Shown here in pieces: positions 1 to 7,903 of a DNA stretch of 64,000 nt. The stretch spans positions 1 to 64,000 of the forward strand of contig NZ_JBFTER010000006.1 of assembly GCF_047229345.1 (NCBI RefSeq), in the 5' to 3' direction. Made by a program: the position numbers and the translations under genes. Position 1 is the stretch's first letter; each line of letters starts with the position of its first letter. Below the pieces are notes generated by a model, which ran no database searches, was not told the origin of the DNA, and was given only the letters and a program-made list of their open reading frames with translations. Origin of the DNA: Cellulomonas_A sp047229345 (GTDB lineage Bacteria; Actinomycetota; Actinomycetes; Actinomycetales; Cellulomonadaceae).

Positions 1-127
1 CGGCAGCGCCCGGCAGTGCGGGGCCACGCCCGCGCCCGGCCGTGCCGCGGCCACGCTCCCGTCGCACGCGGGCGTTCGCCGGGCCCGCGTGTCCCGAGCG
101 GCGTGCCGGACGGGAGAGGATGTGCGC

Positions 128-1039
128 GTGACCGACGACCCCGGCCTGCCCCTGGTCCCGCGGGTGCTCGACTGGTTCGCGGAGAACGCGCGAGACCTGC
201 CGTGGCGGTCGCCGGACCGGACCGCGTGGGGGGTCCTCGTGAGCGAGGTCATGCTCCAGCAGACCCCGGTGGTGCGCGTCGAGCCCGCGTGGCGCGCGTG
301 GATGTCCGCGTGGCCGGAGCCCGCGGACCTCGCGGCGGCGAGCACCGCGGACGTGCTGCGCGCGTGGGACCGGCTCGGCTACCCCCGCCGGGCGCTGCGG
401 CTCCAGGAGTGCGCGCGTGCGGTCGTGACGCGCCACGGCGGCGTGGTGCCGACCGACGAGGCGGAGCTGCTGGCGCTCCCGGGCGTCGGCAGCTACACGG
501 CCGCCGCGGTGCGGGCGTTCGCGTACGGGCTCCGGTCGGTCGTGCTGGACACGAACGTGCGCCGGGTGCTCGCGCGCACCGCCGCCGGGGCGGCGCTCCC
601 CGGACCCTCGCAGACCGTCGCCGAGGTGCGACTCGCCGAGTCGCTCGTGCCCGCCGACGACGCGACCGCCGCGCGCTGGGCCGCCGCGTCGATGGAGCTC
701 GGGGCGCTCGTGTGCACCGCGCGGAGCCCGCGCTGCGACGCGTGCCCCGTCGCGGACCTGTGCGTGTGGCGGGCGGCGGGCTACCCGCCCGACGTGCACG
801 CGTCCCGGCGGCGGACGCAGGGGTTCGCGGGGACGGACCGCCAGGTGCGCGGGCGGGTCATGGCGCTGCTGCGGTCGGCGCTCGAGCCCGTCCCGCTCGA
901 CGAGGTCGAGGCGGTGTGGCCGGACCGCGCGCAGCTGGTGCGCTGCGTCGACGGGCTCGTCGCGGACGGTCTCGTCGCGGTCGTCGCGCACCCGGGCGGC
1001 CCGGACGCCGGGCCGCCGACGTACCGGCTGCCCCACTGA
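128..1039 (+). CDS. mutY: A/G-specific adenine DNA glycosylase MutY
   Basis: Removes adenine mispaired with 8-oxoguanine or G in base excision repair. Visible: catalytic Glu in SEVMLQQT, helix-hairpin-helix LPGVGSYTAAAV, catalytic Asp in VLDTNVRRVLAR, and the 4Fe-4S ligand set C-x6-C-x2-C-x5-C (CTARSPRC/DAC/PVADLC). About 303 aa; the C-terminal part is short compared with E. coli MutY, so a full NUDIX-like 8-oxoG recognition domain is doubtful, as is usual in actinobacteria. The GTG at 128 is chosen because GGGAGAGGA lies 7 nt upstream; GTG at 122 or 89 are alternatives. Faces argA convergently. Confidence 0.93.
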   Translation: MTDDPGLPLVPRVLDWFAENARDLPWRSPDRTAWGVLVSEVMLQQTPVVRVEPAWRAWMSAWPEPADLAAASTADVLRAWDRLGYPRRALRLQECARAVVTRHGGVVPTDEAELLALPGVGSYTAAAVRAFAYGLRSVVLDTNVRRVLARTAAGAALPGPSQTVAEVRLAESLVPADDATAARWAAASMELGALVCTARSPRCDACPVADLCVWRAAGYPPDVHASRRRTQGFAGTDRQVRGRVMALLRSALEPVPLDEVEAVWPDRAQLVRCVDGLVADGLVAVVAHPGGPDAGPPTYRLPH

Positions 1040-1119
1040 CGACGCCGCGAGCAGGGTGCGCCGCGCCGGCGCCGGACGGGTCCCGCAGTCGCCGACCGCG
1101 CCGGGCCGGCGACGCCCGC

Positions 1120-1138
1120 CCGTCCCCGTCCCCGTCCC
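1120..1138. repeat. CGTCCC hexanucleotide run
   Basis: Three tandem copies of CGTCCC in the 123-bp gap between the convergent mutY and ArgA-like genes, next to GC-rich inverted sequence that may help terminate both transcripts. Confidence 0.4.
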
Positions 1139-1162
1139 CGGGCGGCGCCGGCGCCCGGCGGC

Positions 1163-1759
1163 TCAGTCGAGCTCGACGAGCATCCGCGTGTTGCCCAGGG
1201 TGTTCGGCTTGACCCGCGCGAGGTCGAGGAACTCCGCGACCCCGTCGTCGTGCGAGCGCAGCAGCTCGGCGTAGACGTCGGGCGTCACGGGCGTGCCGTC
1301 GATCACGTGGAAGCCGTGCGCCGCGAAGAAGTCGACCTCGAACGTCAGGCAGAAGAGCCGCCGCAGCCCGAGCTCGCGGGCCCGCTCGACGAGCGCGTCG
1401 AGCAGCGCGTGCCCGACGCCCCGCCCGCGCCACGACCGGTCGACCGCGAGCGTGCGGATCTCGGCGAGGTCCTGCCACATGACGTGCAGCGCGCCGCACC
1501 CGACGACGGCCGCGGCGGGGGTCGTCCCGGAGCGCCCGTCGGCCACGGCGGTCCGCGCGGTCCCCACCGGCCCGGCCGCCTCGGCGCCCCCGTCGGCCGG
1601 CACCGCCTCGGCGACCAGGAACTCCTGCACGGCCTCGTAGTACCCGACCCACTCCTTCGCGAGCAGGATGCGCTCGGACGCGTACGGCTCGACGAGCTCG
1701 CGGATGGCCCGGACGTCGGCGGGGCGTGCGGGGCGCACGTGGAAGGCAGGCTCGGTCAC
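1163..1759 (-). CDS. argA: Amino-acid N-acetyltransferase (ArgA-like GNAT)
   Basis: GNAT-fold acetyltransferase of about 198 aa resembling the short actinobacterial N-acetylglutamate synthase, which makes N-acetylglutamate for arginine synthesis. The N-terminus (RPARPADVRAIRELVEPYA, then ERILLAKEW..YYEAVQEF) and acetyl-CoA loop (DRSWRGRGVGHALLDALVERA) with the downstream FFAAHGF are typical. An Ala/Gly/Pro-rich insert sits near residues 55-80. The GTG at 1759 has no Shine-Dalgarno sequence but a TAGGTT hexamer exactly 6 nt upstream, suggesting a leaderless mRNA. A role in another acetylation cannot be excluded because no other arg gene is nearby. Confidence 0.8.
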   Translation of the reverse strand: MTEPAFHVRPARPADVRAIRELVEPYASERILLAKEWVGYYEAVQEFLVAEAVPADGGAEAAGPVGTARTAVADGRSGTTPAAAVVGCGALHVMWQDLAEIRTLAVDRSWRGRGVGHALLDALVERARELGLRRLFCLTFEVDFFAAHGFHVIDGTPVTPDVYAELLRSHDDGVAEFLDLARVKPNTLGNTRMLVELD

Positions 1760-1765
1760 GCGCCC

Positions 1766-1771
1766 AACCTA
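1766..1771 (-). promoter_or_regulatory. -10 element TAGGTT of a leaderless promoter
   Basis: TAGGTT on the minus strand lies 6 nt before the GTG of the ArgA-like gene, leaving no room for a ribosome binding site. Confidence 0.55.
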
Positions 1772-1786
1772 CCGACGCGGCGTCGG

Positions 1787-1861
1787 GCGGCCCGGCAGCC
1801 GGCACAGTGGAGCGGCCCGACAGCCGGCACCGTCGAGCGGCCCGGCAGCCGGCTCGGTCAT
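1787..1861. repeat. 25-bp tandem repeat, three copies
   Basis: Three consecutive 25-bp units (1787-1811, 1812-1836, 1837-1861), each starting GCGGCCCGRCAGCCGGC and diverging only near the end. They lie between the divergent ArgA-like gene and the GGDEF-EAL gene and overlap the upstream promoter region of both. Function unknown. Confidence 0.85.
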
Positions 1862-2011
1862 GCCGCGCGCCGCCCGGCCCCGACGCGGCTCCGCCGGCGG
1901 CGACCCCGACACCTCACGTCCGGCCCCGCGGTGCCGATGTGCGGGGTGCAGTGCCCCGCGCCGCCGGACGTCGCCCGCCGGCTGCTCCCGCCGAGCGCCA
2001 CAGAGGTCGCC

Positions 2012-5000
2012 ATGATCCACGTCGGTGTGCTGACGCCCATCACCGGGGGGTTCTACTACGGCGACGTCGTGGCCAACGTCACGCGGGTGGTCGCCGCCGC
2101 GGGCGGGCACGTGACCCTCGTCCAGACGATCGACGCCGGGCGCTCGCGGCAGAAGCTGCCGCCGGCCCCGGACGTCCCGCACATCGGCTGGGAGTCCTTC
2201 GACGGGATCGTCGCGATCGCCCAGGCCGCGAGCGCGTCGTCGCTGCGGTCCGCGGTGGCGTCGGGCACGCCCGTCGTGACCGTCGGCAGCGAGATCGACC
2301 TCGACGCGGCGCAGGTCGTGGCCGACAACCGGGACGTCGTCCGCGGCGCCGTGGGGCACCTCGTCGAGCACGGGCACCGGCGGATCGCGTTCGTGGGCAA
2401 CCTCTCGCAGTCGGACACGAACGCGCGGTACGAGGGGTACCGCGCGGGGGTCGAGGCGCACGGCCTCGGCGACGCGGTGCTCGTGACGACGGTCGACCAC
2501 GTCGAGGCCGGTGGGCGTCTCGCGGTCGACGCGGTCCTGAGGTCCGGCGCGACGGCCGTGGTGACGGGCACCGACCGGATCGCCCTGGGCCTCGCTGCTG
2601 TCCTGCGCGAGCGCGGGGTGCGGGTCCCGGACGACCTCGCGGTCGTCGGGTACGACGACGTCGAGGAGGGCTGGTGGCACGACCCGCCCCTGACGACGGT
2701 CCACCAGGCGATCGGCACGCTCGGCACCCGGGCGGCGGAGCTCCTGCTCGCGGAGCTGCGCGGGGAGCCGGACCACGGGATGCACGTCGTCGCCTCGGCG
2801 TTCGTCGCCCGCGGGACGTGCGGCTGCCCCGTGGGCGCGGGCGGGTCGGCCGATCTCGGGGTCGCGGACGCGGCCGAGCTCGTCGCCGCGGTCGTGCAGC
2901 ACCTCGGGCGCGGCGCTGCGCGGGACGAGGAGCGAGACGACGGGCCGGACGACGGGCAGGACGACGACGGGGCCGGCACGCTCGCCGGCCTGGACGCCGT
3001 GCTCGCCTCGACGGTCGCGCGCCTGTACCCCTCCCCGCCGCCGCCCGAGGCGATGGTGAGCTTCACCGAGGCGGTCGTCGACCGCTTCGCGGTGCTCGCG
3101 TCGGAGGCCGCCGGTCGGGGCGACCCCGCCGCCGGGCTCCTGCGCCGCGCGGGGGCCCGCACGATGATCGCCCTGCGCGACCACGAGCGCGGCGTGACGC
3201 TCGAGCGCACCGAACGGCTCGCGTCGTCGATCGTCGAGCAGTACGACGTGGGGATCGAGGTCCTGAGCACGTCCTCCGGCGACCCGGAACGGCTCGGGTG
3301 GCTGAGCAAGGCCTCCGCCCGGGTCGCGTGCCTGGCGCTGTGGGAGGGCGACCCGGTGGACGGCGTCCTGCGCGTGACCGGGGTGTTCGACCCCGAGGGC
3401 CGGCTCGGCGAGGTGCCCTCCGGCACGACGCGCATCGAGGAGTTCCCGCCCCGGTCGCTCGTCGAGCAGGCCGACGCGGGCGTCGGGGACGTGCTGTACG
3501 TCGTCCCGGTGCGCGGCGTGAACGGCGACCACGGCTTCCTGTGCGTGCTCGGCGCGTGCGAGCGGGGCTCGCGCTCGGACCCCGCGACGTACGCGCACTG
3601 GGCGACGACGCACAACCACTGGGCGGCGGTGCTCGGCGTCGCGCTCAAGCAGAAGGCGCTCCTGGAGCACCTCGGGCGCAGCGAGGAGCGGTACTCGCTC
3701 GCCGCGACCGCCGCCAAGGACGGGCTGTGGGAGTGGGAGGCCGGCGACGGGCACGTCTACGTGTCCGAGCGGTGCCGGGAGCTGCTCGGCGTCGCGGACG
3801 ACGCCTCCGTCACGCTCGACACGTGGGTCACCCTCGCGCACCCGCTCGACGCGGACCGCGTGGCCGCGGAGCTCGCGCGTGCGGTCGCCGAGCCCGGCAC
3901 CCCGGTCGAGGTCGAGTACCGCGTCGCGGGCGCGGACGGCACGACGCGCTGGGTCCTCACGCGCTGCCTCGGGGTCGCGTCGGACGGCGTGGTGCAGCGC
4001 GTCGTCGGCTCGGTCTCCGACATCCAGACGCGCAAGGACCTCGAGGAGCAGCTGCGCCAGGAGGCCCTCTACGACAACGTCACCGGGCTGCCGAACCGGC
4101 GGCTGTTCGTCGACCGGCTCGACGCCGCGCTGCGGCACCAGGGCCGGCACGACGCGACGGGGTTCGCGGTGCTGTTCTTCGACCTCGACGGGTTCAAGCT
4201 CGTCAACGACTCGCTCGGCCACCTCGCGGGCGACGCGCTGCTCCGCGTCGTCGCGGACCGGCTGCGCGTCGCGCTGCGCCCGCTCGACACCGCCGCGCGC
4301 TTCGGGGGCGACGAGTTCGCGGTGCTGCTCGTCGACCCGGTGCCCGAGGACGTGCTCGTGGTGGCGCGGCGCCTCCAGGACCGGCTCGCGGAGCCCGTGC
4401 AGCTCGGCGGCCAGGTGGTCGCGGTGACGGCGAGCGTCGGGGTGGCGACGTCGTCCTGCGGCTACGTCGCGGCCGACGACGTCCTGCGCGACGCCGACGC
4501 GGCGATGTACCACGCGAAGGGGACGCAGCGCGGGTCCGCGTCGGTCTTCGACCCCGACATGCACGTGCGCGCGACCGGCCGGCTGCGGGTGCGCGGGGAG
4601 CTGCGCGGGGCCCTCGCGCGCGGCGAGTTCGTCGTGCACTACCAGCCGGTCGTCGCGCTCGACGGCTCGGGCGTCGAGTCGTTCGAGGCGCTCGTGCGGT
4701 GGGAGCACCCCGAGCGCGGCCTGCTCCTGCCGGGCGCGTTCCTGCCCGTGATGGAGGACGACGGCTCGATCGTCCAGCTGGGTCGCCTCGTGCTCGACGA
4801 GGTGTGCCGGCAGGTGGCGGAGTGGCGCGCCGACCGCGGCCTGCCCGTGACCGTCGCGGTGAACCTCTCGCACCGCGAGTTCTGGGCACCGGACCTCGTC
4901 GTGGCCGTCCGGGACACGCTCGCGCGGCACGGCGTGCCGGCCGGGCACCTCGTCCTCGAGATCACCGAGTCGGTGGTGATCTCCCGTCCCGACGAGGCGC

Positions 5001-5389
5001 GCGACCTGCTCGAGGCCCTCGACTCCCTCGGGGTCGGGCTGCACATCGACGACTTCGGCACCGGGCAGTCCTCGCTCACGGCGCTGCGGACGCTGCCCGT
5101 GCACGCGATGAAGGTCGACGGCTCGTTCGTCCGGGAGCTCGCGAGCGCCCTCGCGACGCGGGACCTGGTGCGCGTGATCCTCGACATGGGCCGCGTCCTG
5201 GGGCTCGAGGTGATCGCCGAGTGCGTCGAGACGGAGGAGCAGGCGGCGATCCTGCGGTCGATGGGGTGCACGGGGGCGCAGGGCTGGCTGTACGCGAGGG
5301 CGCTGCCCGGTGACGAGGCGGGTGCGCTGCTCGGGGCGCCGGCCGGCGCGGTCGGTCCGGCGCTGGTCGCGGACGCGGCCCGGGGCTGA
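2012..5389 (+). CDS. LacI-type ligand-binding domain / PAS / GGDEF / EAL protein
   Basis: Putative cytosolic c-di-GMP enzyme of about 1125 aa. Residues 1-285 resemble the sugar-binding core of LacI regulators (GVLTPITGGFYYGDV, YDDVEEGWWHDPPLTTVHQ) but there is no HTH and no signal peptide. A poorly recognised GAF-like middle follows, then PAS (about 556-680), GGDEF (intact RFGGDEF, motif at 765-769, diguanylate cyclase) and EAL (EAL at 892; EITES, DDFGTG, MKVDGSF and AECVE keep the metal and catalytic residues, phosphodiesterase). The ATG at 2012 follows AGAGG; ATG 1937 is an alternative. It could couple a small sugar-like ligand to c-di-GMP turnover. Which activity dominates cannot be told from sequence. 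Confidence 0.88.
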   Translation: MIHVGVLTPITGGFYYGDVVANVTRVVAAAGGHVTLVQTIDAGRSRQKLPPAPDVPHIGWESFDGIVAIAQAASASSLRSAVASGTPVVTVGSEIDLDAAQVVADNRDVVRGAVGHLVEHGHRRIAFVGNLSQSDTNARYEGYRAGVEAHGLGDAVLVTTVDHVEAGGRLAVDAVLRSGATAVVTGTDRIALGLAAVLRERGVRVPDDLAVVGYDDVEEGWWHDPPLTTVHQAIGTLGTRAAELLLAELRGEPDHGMHVVASAFVARGTCGCPVGAGGSADLGVADAAELVAAVVQHLGRGAARDEERDDGPDDGQDDDGAGTLAGLDAVLASTVARLYPSPPPPEAMVSFTEAVVDRFAVLASEAAGRGDPAAGLLRRAGARTMIALRDHERGVTLERTERLASSIVEQYDVGIEVLSTSSGDPERLGWLSKASARVACLALWEGDPVDGVLRVTGVFDPEGRLGEVPSGTTRIEEFPPRSLVEQADAGVGDVLYVVPVRGVNGDHGFLCVLGACERGSRSDPATYAHWATTHNHWAAVLGVALKQKALLEHLGRSEERYSLAATAAKDGLWEWEAGDGHVYVSERCRELLGVADDASVTLDTWVTLAHPLDADRVAAELARAVAEPGTPVEVEYRVAGADGTTRWVLTRCLGVASDGVVQRVVGSVSDIQTRKDLEEQLRQEALYDNVTGLPNRRLFVDRLDAALRHQGRHDATGFAVLFFDLDGFKLVNDSLGHLAGDALLRVVADRLRVALRPLDTAARFGGDEFAVLLVDPVPEDVLVVARRLQDRLAEPVQLGGQVVAVTASVGVATSSCGYVAADDVLRDADAAMYHAKGTQRGSASVFDPDMHVRATGRLRVRGELRGALARGEFVVHYQPVVALDGSGVESFEALVRWEHPERGLLLPGAFLPVMEDDGSIVQLGRLVLDEVCRQVAEWRADRGLPVTVAVNLSHREFWAPDLVVAVRDTLARHGVPAGHLVLEITESVVISRPDEARDLLEALDSLGVGLHIDDFGTGQSSLTALRTLPVHAMKVDGSFVRELASALATRDLVRVILDMGRVLGLEVIAECVETEEQAAILRSMGCTGAQGWLYARALPGDEAGALLGAPAGAVGPALVADAARG

Positions 5390-5423
5390 CCGCGCTGCGG
5401 CCGGGTCGGGCCGGCCGCGGGGA

Positions 5424-5465
5424 GCCGGGCCGGCCGGGTCGTGCTGGGCCGCGAGCCGGCCCGGC
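5424..5465 (+). terminator. GC hairpin after the GGDEF-EAL gene
   Basis: Perfect 11-bp arms GCCGGGCCGGC / GCCGGCCCGGC with a 20-nt loop, 35 nt after the stop codon. It lies within a repetitive GGCCGG-rich stretch (5396-5485) of two imperfect copies of about 31 bp. No U tract follows. Confidence 0.45.
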
Positions 5466-5554
5466 CGGATCGCGGCGAGCCGCCGACCCCTGCGGCGGTG
5501 ACCGCATCGTGCCCCGCCCGGGCCGCGTCACCCGCACTCGGCGATGATGGCCGC

Positions 5555-5569
5555 GTGATGTCCCGATGA
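5555..5569 (+). other. Possible four-codon leader ORF
   Basis: GATGAT at 5543-5548 is followed after 6 nt by GTG, giving the frame GTG ATG TCC CGA TGA whose TGA overlaps the ATG of the MFS gene. A leaderless transcript starting at 5555 would translate this mini-ORF and could re-initiate at 5566. Speculative. Confidence 0.25.
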
Positions 5570-6780
5570 CCGCGCGTGCGGAGAACCTCGCGGTCACGGC
5601 CCCCGGTGGGCGCCGCGCCGCGGCGATCGCGCTGCTCGTCGCGGGCCAGAGCACCGCCGGCCTCGCGCTCGGGGCGGTCGGGTTGTTCCTGCCGCTGATC
5701 CGCGCCGACCTGGGCATCGGGTTCACGCAGGCGGGCGGCATCGCGGCGGCGGCGATGATCACGTACGCGCTCATGCAGGTCCCGGCCGGTCACCTCGCGG
5801 ACGTCTGGGGTGCGCGCCGCCTGTTCGTCGTGGGCACGGTCGGCGTGAACCTGTGCACCCTCGGGATCGCGGTCGCGCCGTCGTACGCGTTCCTGGTCGT
5901 GGACCAGGCGGTCTCGGGGGCGCTGCGGGCGCTCGTGTTCATCCCGGGCATGGTGCTGATCACGGGGCTGTTCGCGGCCGAGCGCCGGTCGACCGCGCTC
6001 GGGGTGTTCGCGATCGGCGGCGTGTCCGGGAACGTGCTGCTCGGGGCTGTCGGCCCGCTGCTCGTCGGTCCCCTCGGGTGGCGCGGCGTGCTCGCGCTGT
6101 TCGGCGCGGCGGGCCTCGTGCTCGCGGTGGTCTACGGGGTGCTGCGCGACGCGGGCGCACCGCAGGCGAGGCCGGCGCCGGGGGGCGAGGGCGCGCGCGA
6201 CGTGCTGCGCCACCCGGTGCTGTGGGTGGCCGGCGTCGTGCAGCTCGTGCGGTTCGGGGTCGTGAACACCCTGACCTTCTGGCTGCCGACGCTGCTCGTC
6301 GAGGAGCGCGGCGCGACGCTGCGCACCGCGGGGATCGTGATGGGCGTGGGCGGTCTGCTGATGGCGCCGATGAACTACCTCGGCGGGGTGCTCGCGGACC
6401 GCACCGGACGCCCGGCGGCGGTCGTCGGCGGGTCGCTCGTCGTGCTCGGTGCCACCCTGGCGGTGCTCGCGGGCGCCGACGGCCTGGCGGTGACCGTCGC
6501 GTGCGTGCTCGTCGCGCACGTCGTCATGCAGCTCTACTTCGGGCCGCTGTTCTCGATCCCGGTGCGCGTGCTCGGCGCCGCGCGGGCCGGCCTGCTCACG
6601 GGGGTGTCGAACGGCTGCGCGTGCCTCGGCGCGGTGACGTTCTCGTGGGCGCTCGGCTGGACCAAGGACCTCACGGGGTCGTTCACGCCGGGGCTCGTCG
6701 GGCTCAGCGTCGCGTGCGCGGTCGCCCTGACGGCGACCTGGCGCCTGGGCCGGATGCTGCGAGCAGCGCCGTCGCGGTGA
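5566..6780 (+). CDS. MFS transporter
   Basis: About 404 aa with roughly twelve hydrophobic segments and the MFS loop 2-3 motif (GHLADVWGARRLF). It probably exports or imports a small organic solute; substrate unknown. It lies beside the glycerol genes and its 3' end overlaps the convergent SorC regulator by 77 bp. No Shine-Dalgarno sequence is seen; start context suggests either a very short leader or coupling to a four-codon upstream ORF. The conserved NarK/OxlT-like pattern in TM4-5 (FIPGMVLITGLFAAERRSTALGVF, read in parts) suggests the anion/phosphate or monocarboxylate branch, but this is weak. Confidence 0.85.
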   Translation: MTARAENLAVTAPGGRRAAAIALLVAGQSTAGLALGAVGLFLPLIRADLGIGFTQAGGIAAAAMITYALMQVPAGHLADVWGARRLFVVGTVGVNLCTLGIAVAPSYAFLVVDQAVSGALRALVFIPGMVLITGLFAAERRSTALGVFAIGGVSGNVLLGAVGPLLVGPLGWRGVLALFGAAGLVLAVVYGVLRDAGAPQARPAPGGEGARDVLRHPVLWVAGVVQLVRFGVVNTLTFWLPTLLVEERGATLRTAGIVMGVGGLLMAPMNYLGGVLADRTGRPAAVVGGSLVVLGATLAVLAGADGLAVTVACVLVAHVVMQLYFGPLFSIPVRVLGAARAGLLTGVSNGCACLGAVTFSWALGWTKDLTGSFTPGLVGLSVACAVALTATWRLGRMLRAAPSR

Positions 6781-7780
6781 GCTCGTCGACCACGAGGTCC
6801 GTCACGGCGCCCGCGCGGATCGCGGCCAGCAGCGGGACGACCTTGTTGTCCCCCGCCGCGACGCAGACGCGCCGCGGGACCCGCTGGAGCTCGGCCGGGG
6901 TCGGCCCGGTCGCGCGCGCGTTGAGCGGCACGTCCTCCCACGTGCCGTCCGCGCGCAGGAAGACCGTGCACACGTCGCCGACGACGCCCTCGCGGTGCAG
7001 CACCTCGATGTCGCCGTCCTCGAGGTAGCCCGCGGAGTACACGTGGCTCGGCACGGCCCCGGCCACCGCACCGACCGAGAACACGGCGACGTCGGCGCGC
7101 GCCTGGACGTCGAGCACGCGCCGCACCGACCGCTCGCGCCACATCGCCTGCTTGGTGTCGGGGTAGTCGAAGAACGCGGGCACCGAGAAGTGGTGCACGG
7201 CCGCCCCGAACGCGGACCCGAAGCTCGAGATGAGGTCGCTCGCGTACTCCACGCCGGACGTGCGCGTGTTCGCGGCACCGTTGAGCTGCACGACGGCGCT
7301 GCCCCGGGTGGGCTTCGGGACGAGGCGCCGGGACACCGCGGCGAGCGTCGTGCCCCAGGCGACGCCGAGCACCATGTCGGAGTCGAACCACGAGCCGAGC
7401 AGGCGCGCGGTCGTCAGCGCCACCTGGTCGAGCCGCTCGACGTGGCCCGCCTGGTCGGGGACGGGCACCACGTAGGCGTCGACGCCGAACGTCGCGGCGA
7501 TCGTGCGGCCGAGCCCCGGTGCACGCGTGCTCGCGGGGCGCAGCGTGATCTCGACGAGCCCGGTCGCGCGGGCGCGCTTGAGCAGCCGCGAGACGGTCGA
7601 GCGCGAGGTGCCGAGATGACGCGCGATCACCTCCATCTTGAGGTCCTGCAGGTAGTACATCGACGCGGCGCGCAGCACGTCCTGCTCCCGGTCGAGCCCG
7701 TCCCCGCTGCCCGCCAAGGAATCCCCCGGCGCGGCGAGATGTGCACGTTCGTGCATCTCGGTTGCGCGTTCGTTCGTCAC
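6704..7780 (-). CDS. SorC/DeoR-type sugar-binding transcriptional regulator
   Basis: About 358 aa. N-terminal HTH (MYYLQDLKMEVIARHLGTS followed by RSTVSRLLKRARATGLVEI) and a C-terminal sugar-phosphate sensor domain (GVAWGTTLAAVSR, QLNGAAN, VAAGDNKVVPLLAAIRAG) are diagnostic of the SorC family. It is divergent from glpD, so it likely controls glycerol or glycerol-3-phosphate use, with a phosphorylated sugar as effector by family analogy. The GTG at 7780 gives the longest plausible protein; ATG at 7756 is an alternative. The 14-bp palindrome at 7774-7787 spans the GTG and may be its own operator. Its last 77 bp are antisense to the MFS gene. Confidence 0.85.
   Translation of the reverse strand: MTNERATEMHERAHLAAPGDSLAGSGDGLDREQDVLRAASMYYLQDLKMEVIARHLGTSRSTVSRLLKRARATGLVEITLRPASTRAPGLGRTIAATFGVDAYVVPVPDQAGHVERLDQVALTTARLLGSWFDSDMVLGVAWGTTLAAVSRRLVPKPTRGSAVVQLNGAANTRTSGVEYASDLISSFGSAFGAAVHHFSVPAFFDYPDTKQAMWRERSVRRVLDVQARADVAVFSVGAVAGAVPSHVYSAGYLEDGDIEVLHREGVVGDVCTVFLRADGTWEDVPLNARATGPTPAELQRVPRRVCVAAGDNKVVPLLAAIRAGAVTDLVVDELTATALLAASGPGARSPSGRPRTRR
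7742..7756. promoter_or_regulatory. Inverted repeat TGCACG-TT-CGTGCA
   Basis: Six-bp arms with a 2-bp centre, at the 5' end of the SorC regulator gene and upstream of glpD. A possible second regulator site; could also be coding coincidence. Confidence 0.35.
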
Positions 7781-7787
7781 GTGACGA
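7774..7787. promoter_or_regulatory. Palindrome TCGTCACGTGACGA, candidate SorC operator
   Basis: Perfect 14-bp palindrome between the divergent regulator gene and glpD, overlapping the proposed GTG start of the regulator. Position suits autoregulation and control of glpDFK. Confidence 0.5.
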
Positions 7788-7837
7788 CGATAACGAGCGG
7801 ACCGAGGCCGGGGGAACCTCCCGGACGGTCCGCGTCC

Positions 7838-7880
7838 ATGCACGGACCAGCACGCACGGACTGCACGCACGGAACGCACC
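7838..7880 (+). repeat. Direct repeats in the glpD leader
   Basis: GCACGCACGGA occurs at 7850-7860 and 7863-7873 (13-bp period), with a related TGCACGGA just upstream. They lie 30-65 bp before the glpD start and may be regulator half-sites. Confidence 0.4.
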
Positions 7881-7903
7881 AGCACCCGGGGGTCGGACGC
7901 ACG

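Noticed and set aside
16..1212. Plus-strand frame overlapping mutY
   Set aside because: Arg-rich shadow of mutY, which has all catalytic and iron-sulfur residues.
1787..1861. CRISPR array
   Set aside because: Contiguous 25-bp units with no spacers.
1250..2011. N-terminal extension of the GGDEF-EAL frame
   Set aside because: Runs antisense through the ArgA-like gene and encodes no domain; AGAGG precedes ATG 2012.
1769..5104. Very long open frame on the minus strand opposite the GGDEF-EAL gene
   Set aside because: Its translation is Arg/Ala/Val-rich without motifs, while the plus strand encodes clear GGDEF and EAL domains; long antisense frames are expected at this GC content.
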